60,000 nt of DNA, taken from assembly GCA_037447655.1 (NCBI GenBank), contig JBBHKE010000927.1, positions 328,400 through 388,399 of the forward strand. Reading direction: 5' to 3'. The translations under genes and the position numbers were made by a program. Numbering within the stretch: the first letter of the stretch is position 1; each line of letters starts with the position of its first letter. The stretch is from Zygnema cylindricum (Eukaryota > Streptophyta > Zygnematophyceae > Zygnematales > Zygnemataceae). A model generated the notes under the pieces. That model had not been told where the DNA came from, searched no databases, and worked only from the letters and a program-made list of their open reading frames with translations. Positions 24,596 through 35,600 of this stretch are shown one piece after another.

Positions 24596-26000
24596 CCGTT
24601 GATATTTGTGTATTTTCTAGGTCTATTATAAGGATAGCAAAAGGCAGAGGCAGTCTGCCTCTAACTCCCCTCTCCATGCCCCCACACTTGTTGTAGTCAC
24701 TGAAGGCTAGATAGGGAGTTAGAACTATGGCTGCCTATACCTTCTAGTAAGACATGAGTAGAAATTGGTAGACTTACTAAAAAGGTATTTTGGCAGACGC
24801 AGGATTCGATCCTGTTACCCCAACGCCCAATAGTCTTTAGCTTTATCCAACAGTGTATAACCAATGTTAAACTATATAGGATTCGTTAAGTATTTAAATG
24901 TGTCATTTGCGGTATGTGTCATTTAACAAATTACGGGACAAACTATACATGGAAAGGGATTAGACCGCACGAAATTCAGACCGCACGGAATTAACGAAAT
25001 GACATTTCATTTCAACGGTCCGGATGGAATATATGATATGAATCGACGGTCGTGGCGTGAGCCGGGATTTCGGAGTGGGGGACGTGGCGTTTTCGGGCAC
25101 AGCCACCTCGGATGACACGTGGCAAGTTCCTGCGGAATTGCGGGATTTCCGGAACGCAAGATGACAAATCCGGATGTGACAGATGTTACAGTATTGGCGC
25201 TGCCGTACATTGGTGGTACAGAAAGTACTCCGGGACATGTACTTTCGTGTACGGTAAAGACATGATTGGTCTATACTTCAACTAGTTCCATATTGACGCG
25301 GATTTCAACGGTCAACGCGGAACGACGACCGTTGAAATTCAACGGTCAACAGAAATCATTTCGGCAAGTCAAAATGACACGCGGCATCATCCTATAGGAT
25401 GCCCGGAGAAGAAAAATGACAGAACGACAACGACCTATTCGCCACGTGGCACACCAAGAATGGTGCCGAATATTTCCGTTCATAAAGTACGACGGCTGTC
25501 GTACTTTCTTTGTACATTATGTAGTGTGCTGTAATTTGATTGGTCTAGAGGGGTTGTGAGTAGGTTTTAGGACTTAGAATATTTTTGGTAGGTAGACACC
25601 TCTCCCAGAGAGCATCTTGTATAAAAGGCAAACTTTGGCCAGCCATAATTATCAATTTACTTGACCATTTTCAGTGATTCTTTTTGCAGCGGACTCAGGG
25701 GAGTCTAGGCTACACAGGGGTGTAGTTGGTCAGAGTGTTTGACTGCCAGGGTGGCTGCATTTCTCAGGGAAAGTCAAAGTGGGGAATGTTATCCAAAACT
25801 CATATTCTAACTTCGCATTCTGTGGTGGAACTGAGCACACAGAAAGTCTTATTTCACAGGGGTGAAGCTTTAATGAGGTTCTGATTGTCAAGGGGTCAAT
25901 CATTTGGGTTTATATAAACTTGGAATCGGCACTATCTAGATTAGCTTCCTTAAGACCTGCGAATTCTGTGTGGCAATGGAGCCCATAGAATTTCACACCC
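24596..26000. other. Helitron interior, single-copy-looking segment
   Basis: About 1.4 kb unlike the rest of the element. It may be captured host DNA, but no exon is recognisable. Seen: a B-box-like GGATCGAATCC on the minus strand near 24800; inverted GAAATTCCGTG-type and CAACGGTC motifs (24960-25350); and a TATA-like GTATAAAAGGC at 25619. Confidence 0.4.
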
Positions 26001-26002
26001 GG

Positions 26003-26253
26003 CGCAGCGTAGAATTATGCCGGCCGGCGGCAGCGTAGAATTACGCAAGCTGGCGGGCGGCAGCGTAGAATTACGCCAGCAGGCGGGCGGCAACGTAGAA
26101 TTGTGCCACGGTACGGTCGTCTGTACCACGACGGGCGACAGCGCTACATCGTGCCCGCGGTACGGCCGTGTGACGGAAAAAATCCAAGACAGACACGGCG
26201 CCTATATAAGGTTTTCCCCGAAGGAGAACACAGTTCCCTTATTTATATACTGA
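26003..26253 (-). repeat. Second complete copy of the Helitron 5' end
   Basis: The segment to 26253 repeats 27128-27388 almost base for base. It includes the GC-rich array, the CGGTACGGCCGTGTGACGG tract, a TATA-like CCTATATAAGG, and the terminal TTATTTATATACTGA. On the minus strand it also starts with TC preceded by A, so it is a second potential 5' terminus. Confidence 0.75.
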
Positions 26254-26896
26254 TAAACATAACATGATTCAAAGCAACAACACAAACACATCACAAACTA
26301 TTTCAAACAACAAAAGTGATTTATCGTACGTTGAGTGAATTAAAGTACACTACTCATATCTACACATTTTGCACCATTTTCAAAAACAAACCCCACTTGG
26401 AAACATAAAATTCATTTTTAAGAACCTCACACCAACAATTCATCCCCAGCTTTCAAACGGAAAAAGACGTTTTTTTGTAGCTACAACTCTACAACGTACA
26501 TCAATATATAAATCAACTTACCTTGGTAATGTTGCTTTGAACACCTGCAGGTTGAGGCGTTAGTCGAGCCGAGAAAGCAGGTCGTTTCAAAGTTCAGCCA
26601 GACCAAATTGGTACTGTTCAGCCAATCACTATTTAGGTCGAATAAGCGTACTAATTTTATTTTATTTTGTTCCTGAATTCTAAAGATGTGCAAATTGAAT
26701 TGTTTTTTTTACGGTACTGCCGGTAGTCGTTCGTAGATTGTTCGTGGGTAAATTTTATACGGTACTGCCGGTGGTTGATCGTACATACGGTGGTCGTTCT
26801 CATCGCTGTATTACGCCAGCGGTACGGCGGTCCGTATTGCGGACGGTCGCAAGGCAACGTTACATTTGTGCCAGGTACGGCGGTATGTCCTGCTGA

Positions 26897-27240
26897 CGGG
26901 CGGCAACGTATAATTACGCCAACTGTCGACAGCGTTGAATTACGACACTGAGCGGCAGCGTAAAATCACGCCAGCCGGCGATAGCTTAAATTACGCCACC
27001 AGGCGGCAGCGTATAATCCGCCACCAGGCGTCAGCGTAGAATTATGCAGGCCGGCGGCTGCGTAGAATTATGCCACCTGGCGGGCGGCAGCGTAGAATAT
27101 TGCCACGGTACGGCGGTCTGTACCGCGACGGGCGGCAGCGTAGAATTACGCAAGCTAGCGGGCGGCAGCGTAGAATTACGCAAGCTGGCGGGCGGCAGCG
27201 TAGAATTACGCCAGCAGGCGGGCGGCAACGTAGAATTGTG
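26897..27240. repeat. GC-rich tandem array near the Helitron 5' end
   Basis: Repeats of GGCGGGCGGCAGCGTAGAAT type with 26-30 bp spacing. The last three units (27130-27225) are nearly identical. The in-frame peptides over this array are products of the repeat, not genes. Confidence 0.8.
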
Positions 27241-27299
27241 CCACGGTACGGTCGTCTGTACCACGACGGGCGACAGCGCTACATCGTGCCCGCGGTACG

Positions 27300-27388
27300 G
27301 CCGTGTGACGGAAAAAATCCAAAACAGACACGGCGCCTATATAAGGGTTTCCCCGAAGGTGAACAACGTTCCCTTATTTATATACTGA
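27300..27388 (+). promoter_or_regulatory. TATA-like element facing outward from the Helitron end
   Basis: GGCGCCTATATAAGG (about 27331-27345) lies about 45 bp inside the Helitron 5' terminus and reads out into flanking DNA on the plus strand. The same box occurs in the duplicated end at about 26200-26215. Promoter activity is inferred only. Confidence 0.35.
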
Positions 27389-28118
27389 TAAACAAAATTT
27401 TAAGAACCCAAATTAGAGTTATTGACACTAATAACGATTTACGTTGTACCGTGGTTTACGCTAATTAAGAATTTGAAAATTTTGAAAAAAAACATACATT
27501 CTAATTTGGGTCGTTAGAACAAATATATGTCGGTCGCAATCATGCTTACACTAATATAAGTATTTGTACAAAATCTGACAAATCGTACACAAATCGTACG
27601 TTCACACAATCGAAACGTGGTTGTTTATGCGAACGTGATATTTGACAACCCGATTTGATCCCCTATTTAGACCGCACATTCTCATGCGTCCGCGGCTACT
27701 AAACAAAATGAATTGCACTTTTCCACTGGAAAAGGTACGTTTTTGTACGGTTGGAATCTGACAGTACACCACACTATTTAAAATATGGAGTACTTCAGTT
27801 TTGTACGGTACTACAAAATTAACCCTAAATATAGTAAAGAAAAAAATAGAATGAACTACGCTAATGGAGAATAAAAAAAAAAAAGCGGGACAGAATTAGC
27901 GTACACTACGCTAGTAGCGATTGGCGGTGTAGCATGTCGTGATATGAGCCACTTGTCTGTACGAAAAGTAAACGCTTTGCCGACATGATATGTACGAAGC
28001 CTTCCAAATCAAACTGTACTGCCTACAGACCGAAAATAACCCCGGAGGAAATTAGAACATGCCCAGAAAAAAAACCTCAAGCGCCCGAAAAAAAAAACTT
28101 AGTTTTAGTTTAGTTTTT

Positions 28119-29689
28119 AGTATAAAATAAGTATTAAGAAACTTATTGTAAAGTTGGTATTAGAACAATTATAAGCGTGTAATATTAGTATTGGTACAGT
28201 TTTTAGTATGTGTTATTGGTATTAGTACAATTTGTATGTATAATTTGAGTTACTTTATTATATTAGTGTTGTGTACCGGTAAGGTTTTGCCGATAACCGA
28301 TATGGGCCTTTTTTCGGGTAGCCGATAATCGATATATTGGTACGATATATCGTTATCGGTGTTATCACGGATAAATAACCGATATTCATCGGTTATTATC
28401 TGCAATAACACCAATATCGATAACTATCGGCGATATATGTACGGACCGTACAGATAAATGTACGGCCAATTCACTCAACTGTACGTGTTATTCCCCCGAG
28501 GCGTCCTTCTCACAACCCCTATTTACTGAGGTGCCTACCAATCAGATCATTTGTACAAGCTGAAAGTACAGTAGCCGACATGAAATATGTACAACTTTAG
28601 CACGGCTCCAGTTAAAACGATGTACCTTTCACATCCGACGCCATAGCTTTGTCCTTTTTTTCCTTCGGATCCACTATAAACCTGCCACATGTCAATCCGT
28701 CAACTTTTTTGGCATAAGCCACCAAAAGAGCCATTCGGAGATGTTGGCCCTCACGTTGGTCGTCCGCTCGTATTTTCTCATTGAAAGATGTCCGTTCGAT
28801 TCCGGCGGCGCGCAGAATGTTCTTTTACGTCCGTTGTACTTTGTGTCCGCCGTCCTTTTTCCGTTCTATGATAATCAATTTGTTGGTACGATGTCGTACG
28901 TTCCCGTAAAATTTATGTTCAGTTAACCGGCCAGAAAGTACTACAAAGTGCAACGTATTTTTTTGTCAAAGTCTATACATTTACTGTAAAAAACCGTACA
29001 TTTCCCGTAAATAATCCGTTTAGTTTACCGGACATAAAGTACTCCGGACAGAGAGTACAAAAAGTACAGATATACCGGGACCTCTGACTGTTCGATAACC
29101 GATAACTTATCGGGATAATTTTTTACCGATACACAACACTAGTCATTAGTAATGTATAATGAGTATTGGTATTGTTGTTAGTCTATATAATTAATACCAA
29201 TACAATTAATATGAGTACATTTTTTTGTATGTATAATTAGTATTAGCACATTATTAGTTCATGCAATCAGTATAAGTGCATTTTGTATAATAAGTATTAT
29301 TAAAGTTAATAGTCCGTATAATTAGTGGTAGTACAATTATTATTTAATTAGTATATTAACTCATAAAAAAAATACATTTAGTGTCCTAATACTAATTAAA
29401 CATTACTAATAATTGTACTAACACTAATTATATAGACTAATAACTCTATGAATCCCAATTACACCGACAAATAAGTGTACCAATACTGATTATACAAACT
29501 CATAACTGGGCTCATATTAAGTATACATACTAATAGTTGCAATAATACTTATTATAAATACTTATAACTGCACAAATACTAATTATACTTACTAATAAAT
29601 GTACTATTACTAATTATGCATTACTAATAACCGTCCTAATACTAATTTTACATTACTAATAATTGCACTAATCCTAATAATAATCCTAA
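28119..29689. repeat. AT-rich inverted array (TTAGTATTAGTACAAT and its complement)
   Basis: The left part (28119-28263 and 29142-29340) repeats motifs such as TTAGTATTGGTACA and ATTAGTATGTATAATT. After about 29370 the same motifs appear inverted (TACTAATAATTGTACTAA). The whole is a large imperfect palindrome, interrupted by the family III element at 28264-29141. No coding sequence. Confidence 0.6.
28264..29141. mobile_element. Family III element, 878 bp
   Basis: Ends TAGTGTTGTGTACCGGTAA and TTACCGATACACAACACTA are inverted repeats. The left 150 bp match the copy at 12543 closely (GGTTTTGCCGATAACCGATA, ATATATCGTTATCGGTG). It also includes GTACGG-rich sequence and GTTCGATAACCGATAAC near the right end. 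No transposase. Confidence 0.7.
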
Positions 29690-30595
29690 GGGTACTTCCG
29701 CATGTAACCGAAACTTTAGTTTTGTAACTCTGTTCTTAGCGAAGATTCTCCGTACTACTTTCAAAGCATTCGTATGCAAAGAAATGAAGGCGCTACTTTA
29801 GATTGTGGTGGATGTAGACGCGGGTGTAATTTGTGACATTTGTACACGTCAACAAAACTCGCGACAATTGACGACGTTTACAAAATAGCGACGGTTGTAG
29901 ACGCTTGGCTACTTGTGACATTATAATTTGTGACATTTTGAGGTCACGCTCAAATTATGACAGCGTCGACGTCACAAATTATAAAATTCCGCCATGGTTT
30001 CCCAAATTTGTTTTTTTGTCTTTTCTCACTCTACTTGCCATCAAAATACGCCCAAACATTATAAAAAAAAACATTTTTATAGATCTTTCATTTGATACCA
30101 TTATTGACGTGTTTCATTGCAAGAATAGTGAGATAGACGTGGTAGTGGGAGCGGGGGAGAGAGAGAGGCGCTTTCATAGACTTCGCTTTTGCGAAATGGC
30201 GTCCGTTGGTCGAGACCCCCTCCATGGCCCTTGTACAGAAAATAACGCACGGAAAAAAAGTCACGCACAGGTTGGAAACGCGCGGTGGGTTTTTTTTTTG
30301 GAAATACGGGCACAAAAATTATAAAAAAATTACGACACGTGCAATAGCATATGCTGATTTTATATAAAATTTGAAGATGAGCTGAAAAGACGCGAAAGTG
30401 GGTCAAAATGTGCTAAATGACAAAATGCATCGCGTTAGACGACAAACTACAGTTTTTGTAAAGTTATAAGGAAACGCAACTTGTACGACGATAACTTCAA
30501 TTTTCTGGTACGGTTGCGGATTTTCTCGTTTTTTTCTAAGTTATGGAGGAAAACGACAGAAAATAACTCTAATTTTAGCACATGCAAAAATACCC
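29690..30595. mobile_element. Tourist/PIF-Harbinger-like element (copy b)
   Basis: Ends GGGTACTTCCGCATGT and ACATGCAAAAATACCC are inverted repeats, flanked by TAA on both sides (29687-29689 and 30596-30598). The interior matches copy a: GAAACTTTAGTTTTGTAAC, GCGACGGTTGTAGACG, GCCATGGTTTCCC, GCGAAATGGCGTCCGTTGG. Noncoding. Confidence 0.75.
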
Positions 30596-30917
30596 TAATT
30601 ATGCAGACTACAAAGGATATTAATACTTAATATATAGATTAAGCACTTTACAAATACGAGATATGCATACGTACCTTTTTTTTTTCCATGGGTGTTTTTT
30701 TAAAAAAAAAAAAAAAAAAAAAAATCGCCGAACTCGGCTCGTACCTTTTAGGATTCTGGAACATAACTGTACTGTGCTGTAGCACCTGTACAGAACCTGT
30801 ACGGCACATGTACGATACTTGTACGGCACATGTACAAAACGTGTACGGTAATTGTACGAAAGATATACGGCAACTGTACGGGTCACCTTGAATCGGTATA
30901 AGCGGTAAAAAGCATAG

Positions 30918-31150
30918 TTCAAAAGTAGGTGAAAGTAGGCCCATACAATATGCCTATTGTATGCAAAACATACAATATGACCTTAAGACCCATATTGTAT
31001 TCGGACCTATTCGGACCAATTTAAACATTCGGACCAAAAATGGACCAATTAAAACATTCGGACCAAAAATTGTTATTTACACCGTCAGATTCGGACGATC
31101 GGACGGTCACTGATCAAAGTAGCGATCTAAGAAGATCACATGAAAACGTA
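30918..31150. mobile_element. hAT-II MITE, right end missing
   Basis: Starts AGTTCAAAAGTAGGTGAAAG and follows the complete copy at 48213-48518 through the CCTATTGTATG hairpin, the TTCGGACCAAT repeats and TAGCGATCTAAGAAGATCAC. It then switches to unrelated GTAC-rich repeat DNA. Confidence 0.7.
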
Positions 31151-31650
31151 CAGAACCCGTCCCCTTAACCCTAAAATATCCTTAAAAAATCCTAGAGCTT
31201 ACGATAATGTACGCAATTGTATGAAAGGTGTACCCTAAAAAACCTAGGAGTACGGATAATGTAAGGCAGCTGTACTGTAATTTACCGGAATGTACGAAAT
31301 GCACGGGAAGTACCCTTAACACCCTAAAATCCCCCCATCAATAACCCTAAAAGTACTGAAATATGCGGACACTATACGTAGATGAACGAAAAATGTAAGT
31401 CCGTATAATTGAAATATACGGAAAAGTACGAAAATGTACCCTAAAAACTCAAATTAATAACCGTAAAAAGTACGAAAAAATACGGACACTGTACGTAAAT
31501 GTACGAATAAAAGTTGGCTGTTTAACATAAATATATGAGACTGCACGAGAATGTACCCTAAAATTCCTCAAACCCCCCTTAATAATAACCCTAAAAGTTC
31601 TGAAATGTACGAAGACAGTGCGGAAATGTACGAAAAAGTACACATACGTA
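31150..31650. repeat. GTAC-rich degenerate repeat, inverted relative of 23588-24065
   Basis: Repeated blocks of ACCCTAAAA..CC, GTACGGATAATGTA, GTACGAAAATGTACC at roughly 100-bp spacing. Read on the minus strand they follow the order of the Helitron repeats at 23588-24065. No gene. Confidence 0.5.
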
Positions 31651-32688
31651 CTCAGGTACGCATTTTTATAACATTTTTTTCATCTTCGCGCGTTCGTTTC
31701 GTGCGTGTTATGCGCACGGGACAACTATGTGTTTTATGAATTTTGGCGTACGGATACCAAATTTTACGACATCAGTTTTCCCCTTTTTCAAGTGTGAACC
31801 ACACATATGGTTTCAACCGAAAAAACTTGAAACAGGATTATCACTTTTTCGCACCGTCCGTTTAAAAACAGTACAGTACTGTAATTTGTAGGTGTACTAT
31901 ATTGTAATTTCCGTACGTAAAATTTCATTAGTCGTTGCTGTATGAAATACAAATGGCATCAGTGTTTTCTAGCAGTCACCTGTGCAGTTTTAGCCGTACG
32001 CCGACTCAACTGTTAGTTACTGCGAAACACAGTTTTTTCAGCACATGTAGTTTCTGTTTAAAACTCGCCTTGTGTAAGCAGCTACTAAGCAATGTTGTCC
32101 TTATTTCTAAACTAAATATATCTTCTAACATACCCCTCTAACACAAGTAGACAGAACCTCGCATCGTTCCTAAGTTCAACTTTATCGAGCACTTTAAGCT
32201 TAGGAAAATCCGATCTCAGACACATCAAACCGGATGTTCATAATATCTGCATAGGACCTGTAGGAAGACATGGTTTTTAGAAGCAGTTTTACTTAACTGC
32301 AATAGAGATTTCAGTAAGAAAGCAAATGAAGATTTGAACCATTTCATAACGAGCAAAACAAATCCTTTGACCAGCAATTCTCAACTGTTTTGCCACAGCA
32401 AAAGCCCACGCTATTGGGCACGATACCCAATTTCTCCTACTCCTTACATACACGTTACTCTGTCATCCAATCCGTACAACCTTCTGAATCACATGATGTA
32501 TTCATCGATATTTACAAAAAGTCAACCACTAAACCTAACACTTCGAGATCCTTAGCAGTAGCCCTGTAGCCTGTACACAAGATACTCTTTATCTACCCTT
32601 TATACCAAAAAAGAAAAAAAGAGAAACAAACTTATTTCAAAGGGCTCCATACTCATGATTGACCTGGAGAATTTTGTGTAAAAAAAAA
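31651..32688. other. Intergenic DNA downstream of the aldo/keto reductase
   Basis: Likely includes the 3' UTR of the minus-strand gene ending at 32689. Only short frames with no motif. Confidence 0.4.
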
Positions 32689-35600
32689 TCACTCCGGCAA
32701 TGTATTTGTGATATAATTGCGATATGAGGCCGAGTGATTGACTATTAATGCCGCGTTTTCGTTAACGTTGCTCATTTGCCGCATTCCCACTAAGGCGGTT
32801 CCAACATGGGGTGTCGTCCGGACAAACTGCAAAGCTCGGTGGGCGTTAGTGGCAGATTCTCCCAAATCACCAAAAGCCGACCTCACATGGGCAGGAAGAC
32901 CTTTAGAGAGTTGAGCCTGCTCCAGAAAAAGAAGGACAGTGTCACAAAAATTTAGCTCAACTTTAGTAAGTCCCTCTCCCTCCTCCAACCCCAACCCCAA
33001 CCCCTCCCCCTCCCCCTCCCCCATTTTCATTCGGTTAACAGCTACAGTGTAGCAGGATACAGATAAAGGTAATCATCAAAGCATGTCCACTGATAAAAAG
33101 GGTTGTGCAAAAAAAGAGCATTCAAATGTTATTATTATCACAGTATTAGCAAAACAGCTCTCATAAACTTCAATAACGAACAGATTTCTAAAACATGCCT
33201 TTTCTGGCCTCTCTTGTAATGACTTATCTTCTCACAGTGATCGTTTCATTACACAGAGTACAATTAACAGAAAGTAAATTGTCGACGAAGAGATACCTGC
33301 ATTAGTGAAGCAGAAGCTACCACATATATACCGAGCTCTTTTGCAGCTTTAAAAAGTGACATTTGGTGACCTTTCACAATCTGTGATACTCCAGAAGCTG
33401 CCTCGGTCATAGCAAGATTGTATGGTGCTTGGATAACCCTAAAATGGTGATTCTCTCCTCCTGTTTAAGGTGAGTAACAAAACAAAATCAGGAACTAAAA
33501 AAAACAACTCTTAAAAATCATTTTCTGGATCCTTAATTATGACACCAAGACCATGCATACACAACTAGAAAAGTAATGACTTTTTCGAGTTTCTTAAGTT
33601 TTGGAATTCATAATATCGGCAGATGTCACGAAAGTAAGATAGGAAATAAATTACGGCAGCATTTGTACAAACCAGCTCTGATCAATAAATCTACAAGCGA
33701 TAGTTCTCTAATGTATCAAAATCTGAAACCATACTTCATATTAAACCAGTTGATTCCGCCAGCTCCACCTCTATCTTGATGCGATCGATAAGAAGCAAAA
33801 TAATTAGGAAAAAAAGTTTAAGAGCGAATCATTTTTGAGCTCGAAGGATTGTGTGTTATTCACACAAAACCTAATGTTTATTCTGAAACAGCAAGAAGGG
33901 ATAGGATATGGTTAATTTCAGCTTACCGATGACTACAAATAAGAGGAAAGAAACAAAAAGAAAAACTGGCATATTTTACTTACTAAAGCACATAAAATAT
34001 AGCAGAGAAAGACAAAAAACCTCTTTCCTTAGTCTTAACCTAAAATCCATTGATGAGAGAAAATAAAGGGAATGTCACGACTGATTTTCTGCTAGAATGC
34101 ATTCAGAGGAAATCGTCACCTTACTGAAATTAATGAAAACGAAGGAACATCAAGACCGTTATGTTCCTTTTTTAACATGGGAAGACATGAAAGTGACAGC
34201 ATAGATACGGCTTCAAAAAGAAAATAATTAGGTAATTTTCATCTAGACGCGGTCAAGACACGGAAGTGGTAACATATGGATTATTTTTCGTAAATTTATC
34301 TTCAAAAAGACTTAAACTGGAAGTTGTACTTACCGACATCTCGTGCCACGCGCACTAAATTTTCTAGTGAAATATGTTCCCGGGCTCCAGGACGTACACG
34401 TAATCCAGTCCAGGTAGCAACTCCATAAACCCCAATTGTGCCCTTCTCACAAGCCTCCTCTAATTTTTGAAATGCTAAACGTATCTTCTCATCGAATTCT
34501 TTGGCTGACAAAACACTCAACTGCGTTTCTGGATTGTGGATGTAATATATATCAATGCTTTCAAGGCCGAGATTTTTTCGACTCCGTTCAATCTGTGTCG
34601 GGGATTAGCAAAATTTGCCAAATTCAAATTCACAGGGTCAGATGTCAAGATGCTATGAAGAAAACAGAGATGGATTTATAAGTTCACAACCAACAAACTG
34701 GTGCTTTGAATTTACAATTCACAATTAACGAAGTGGTTAACGACATGTACAGGACATGTTCCGAAGTTTTAATAAGCAACACCATTGTATAAGCCTTCTT
34801 TCTCATTATTGCTTGCCAAAAACTGCATACCAGAGTTAAAATTCACTTTTGTCCCATCATCCTCTTCCATATAGAATAATTCATCCCGCTTTGTAACGTT
34901 AATATTGGTCTCGGCTTCCAAGCACGCCAGAACAAGATAGAAAGGGAGACTGTTGATTTCCCTATAACTTACAAAGACAAAATAAAAGCTTCTACCTACC
35001 TGATCTTCAAGATATTTGGGGGCCATGCAGTGACACCCGGCTATAAACTCTGACCATTCCATAAGTCCCGGCTTCACAAAATTTTCTTCAATCCATTTGC
35101 CAGGATGCTGTGGACGCATTTCTTCAAAAGCTATAAAACCACCTTTGGTACAAACAACGACCTCCTCTCGAGTCACACGTCCCGTCTCAAACAGCCGCCG
35201 AAGTGCTCGGCCGATTGCTCGCTCACTTCTCATATTCCGGTAGTTGATTGCACTGGAGTAATGAAATAAGAAGAAAAAAAAATGCGAAAGGGGAGAATTT
35301 TGAAAAAATCAACCTCGAGGAGGATAGAGGGAAAGAGGAAAATAATTTAATAGGCTGTGCATGAATCCCAGCCCCTCCCACCACCTCCTCATACACTTCT
35401 TGTGCTCAAAAGGCATGAATTGCAAATAGTGACTGCATTGCTAAAAGAGAGGAAATGGACAAAAACGTATAACGTACAAAACAAGAAGCATGATAGTTAC
35501 ACAAAAGGTAATGGTGAAATTAACAAGGACCAGTTTAATTTGATCCGCACTAATAAAGGTGGGGGTACCATTAGTAGAAATAGAAGGAAGAGATCACCAA

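Larger units (their letters stand above)
21319..27388 (-). mobile_element. Non-autonomous Helitron, 6.07 kb
   Basis: On the minus strand the 5' end is TCAGTATATAAATAAGG (TC at 27388-27387). The 3' end is a GCCCGT/ACGGGC hairpin (21332-21346) followed 13 nt later by CTAG (21322-21319). The flanks are A on the 5' side and T on the 3' side, the AT target expected for Helitrons, with no target duplication. The host sequence on both sides rejoins into one TA element. I found no Rep or helicase motif in any frame, so it is non-autonomous. The interior holds tandem arrays, a second 5' end and about 1.4 kb of unrecognised sequence. Confidence 0.85.
20807..27448. mobile_element. Second TA-flanked MITE, inside the outer one and split by a Helitron
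   Basis: The left piece 20807-21318 begins TACACCGCGAGTCGTTATTA. The right piece 27389-27448 ends TAATAACGATTTACGTTGTA. Together they align end to end with the complete copy at 48776-49318, including CAATTAACGTCAAGGAAAAA on the left and TTTTAAGAACCCAAATTAG on the right. It occupies a TA of the outer element. Confidence 0.85.
20755..27931. mobile_element. Outer TA-flanked MITE, split by a second TA element
   Basis: The left piece 20755-20806 begins TACACCGCCAATCGCTATTA and runs to GTATATGAATAAC. The right piece 27449-27931 resumes CCGTGGTTTACGCTAATT and ends CGATTGGCGGTGTA. The uninterrupted relatives at 10336 (GAATAACTAGCGTGG) and 55089 (GAATAATTACCGTAG) show that the two pieces join across a TA. 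Its own length without inserts is about 535 bp. Confidence 0.85.

Noticed and set aside
26017-27468. Frames encoding repeated GGSVELRKLA-like peptides
   Set aside because: They are the 26-30 bp Helitron tandem array read in frame. The same array is open in several frames and on both strands.
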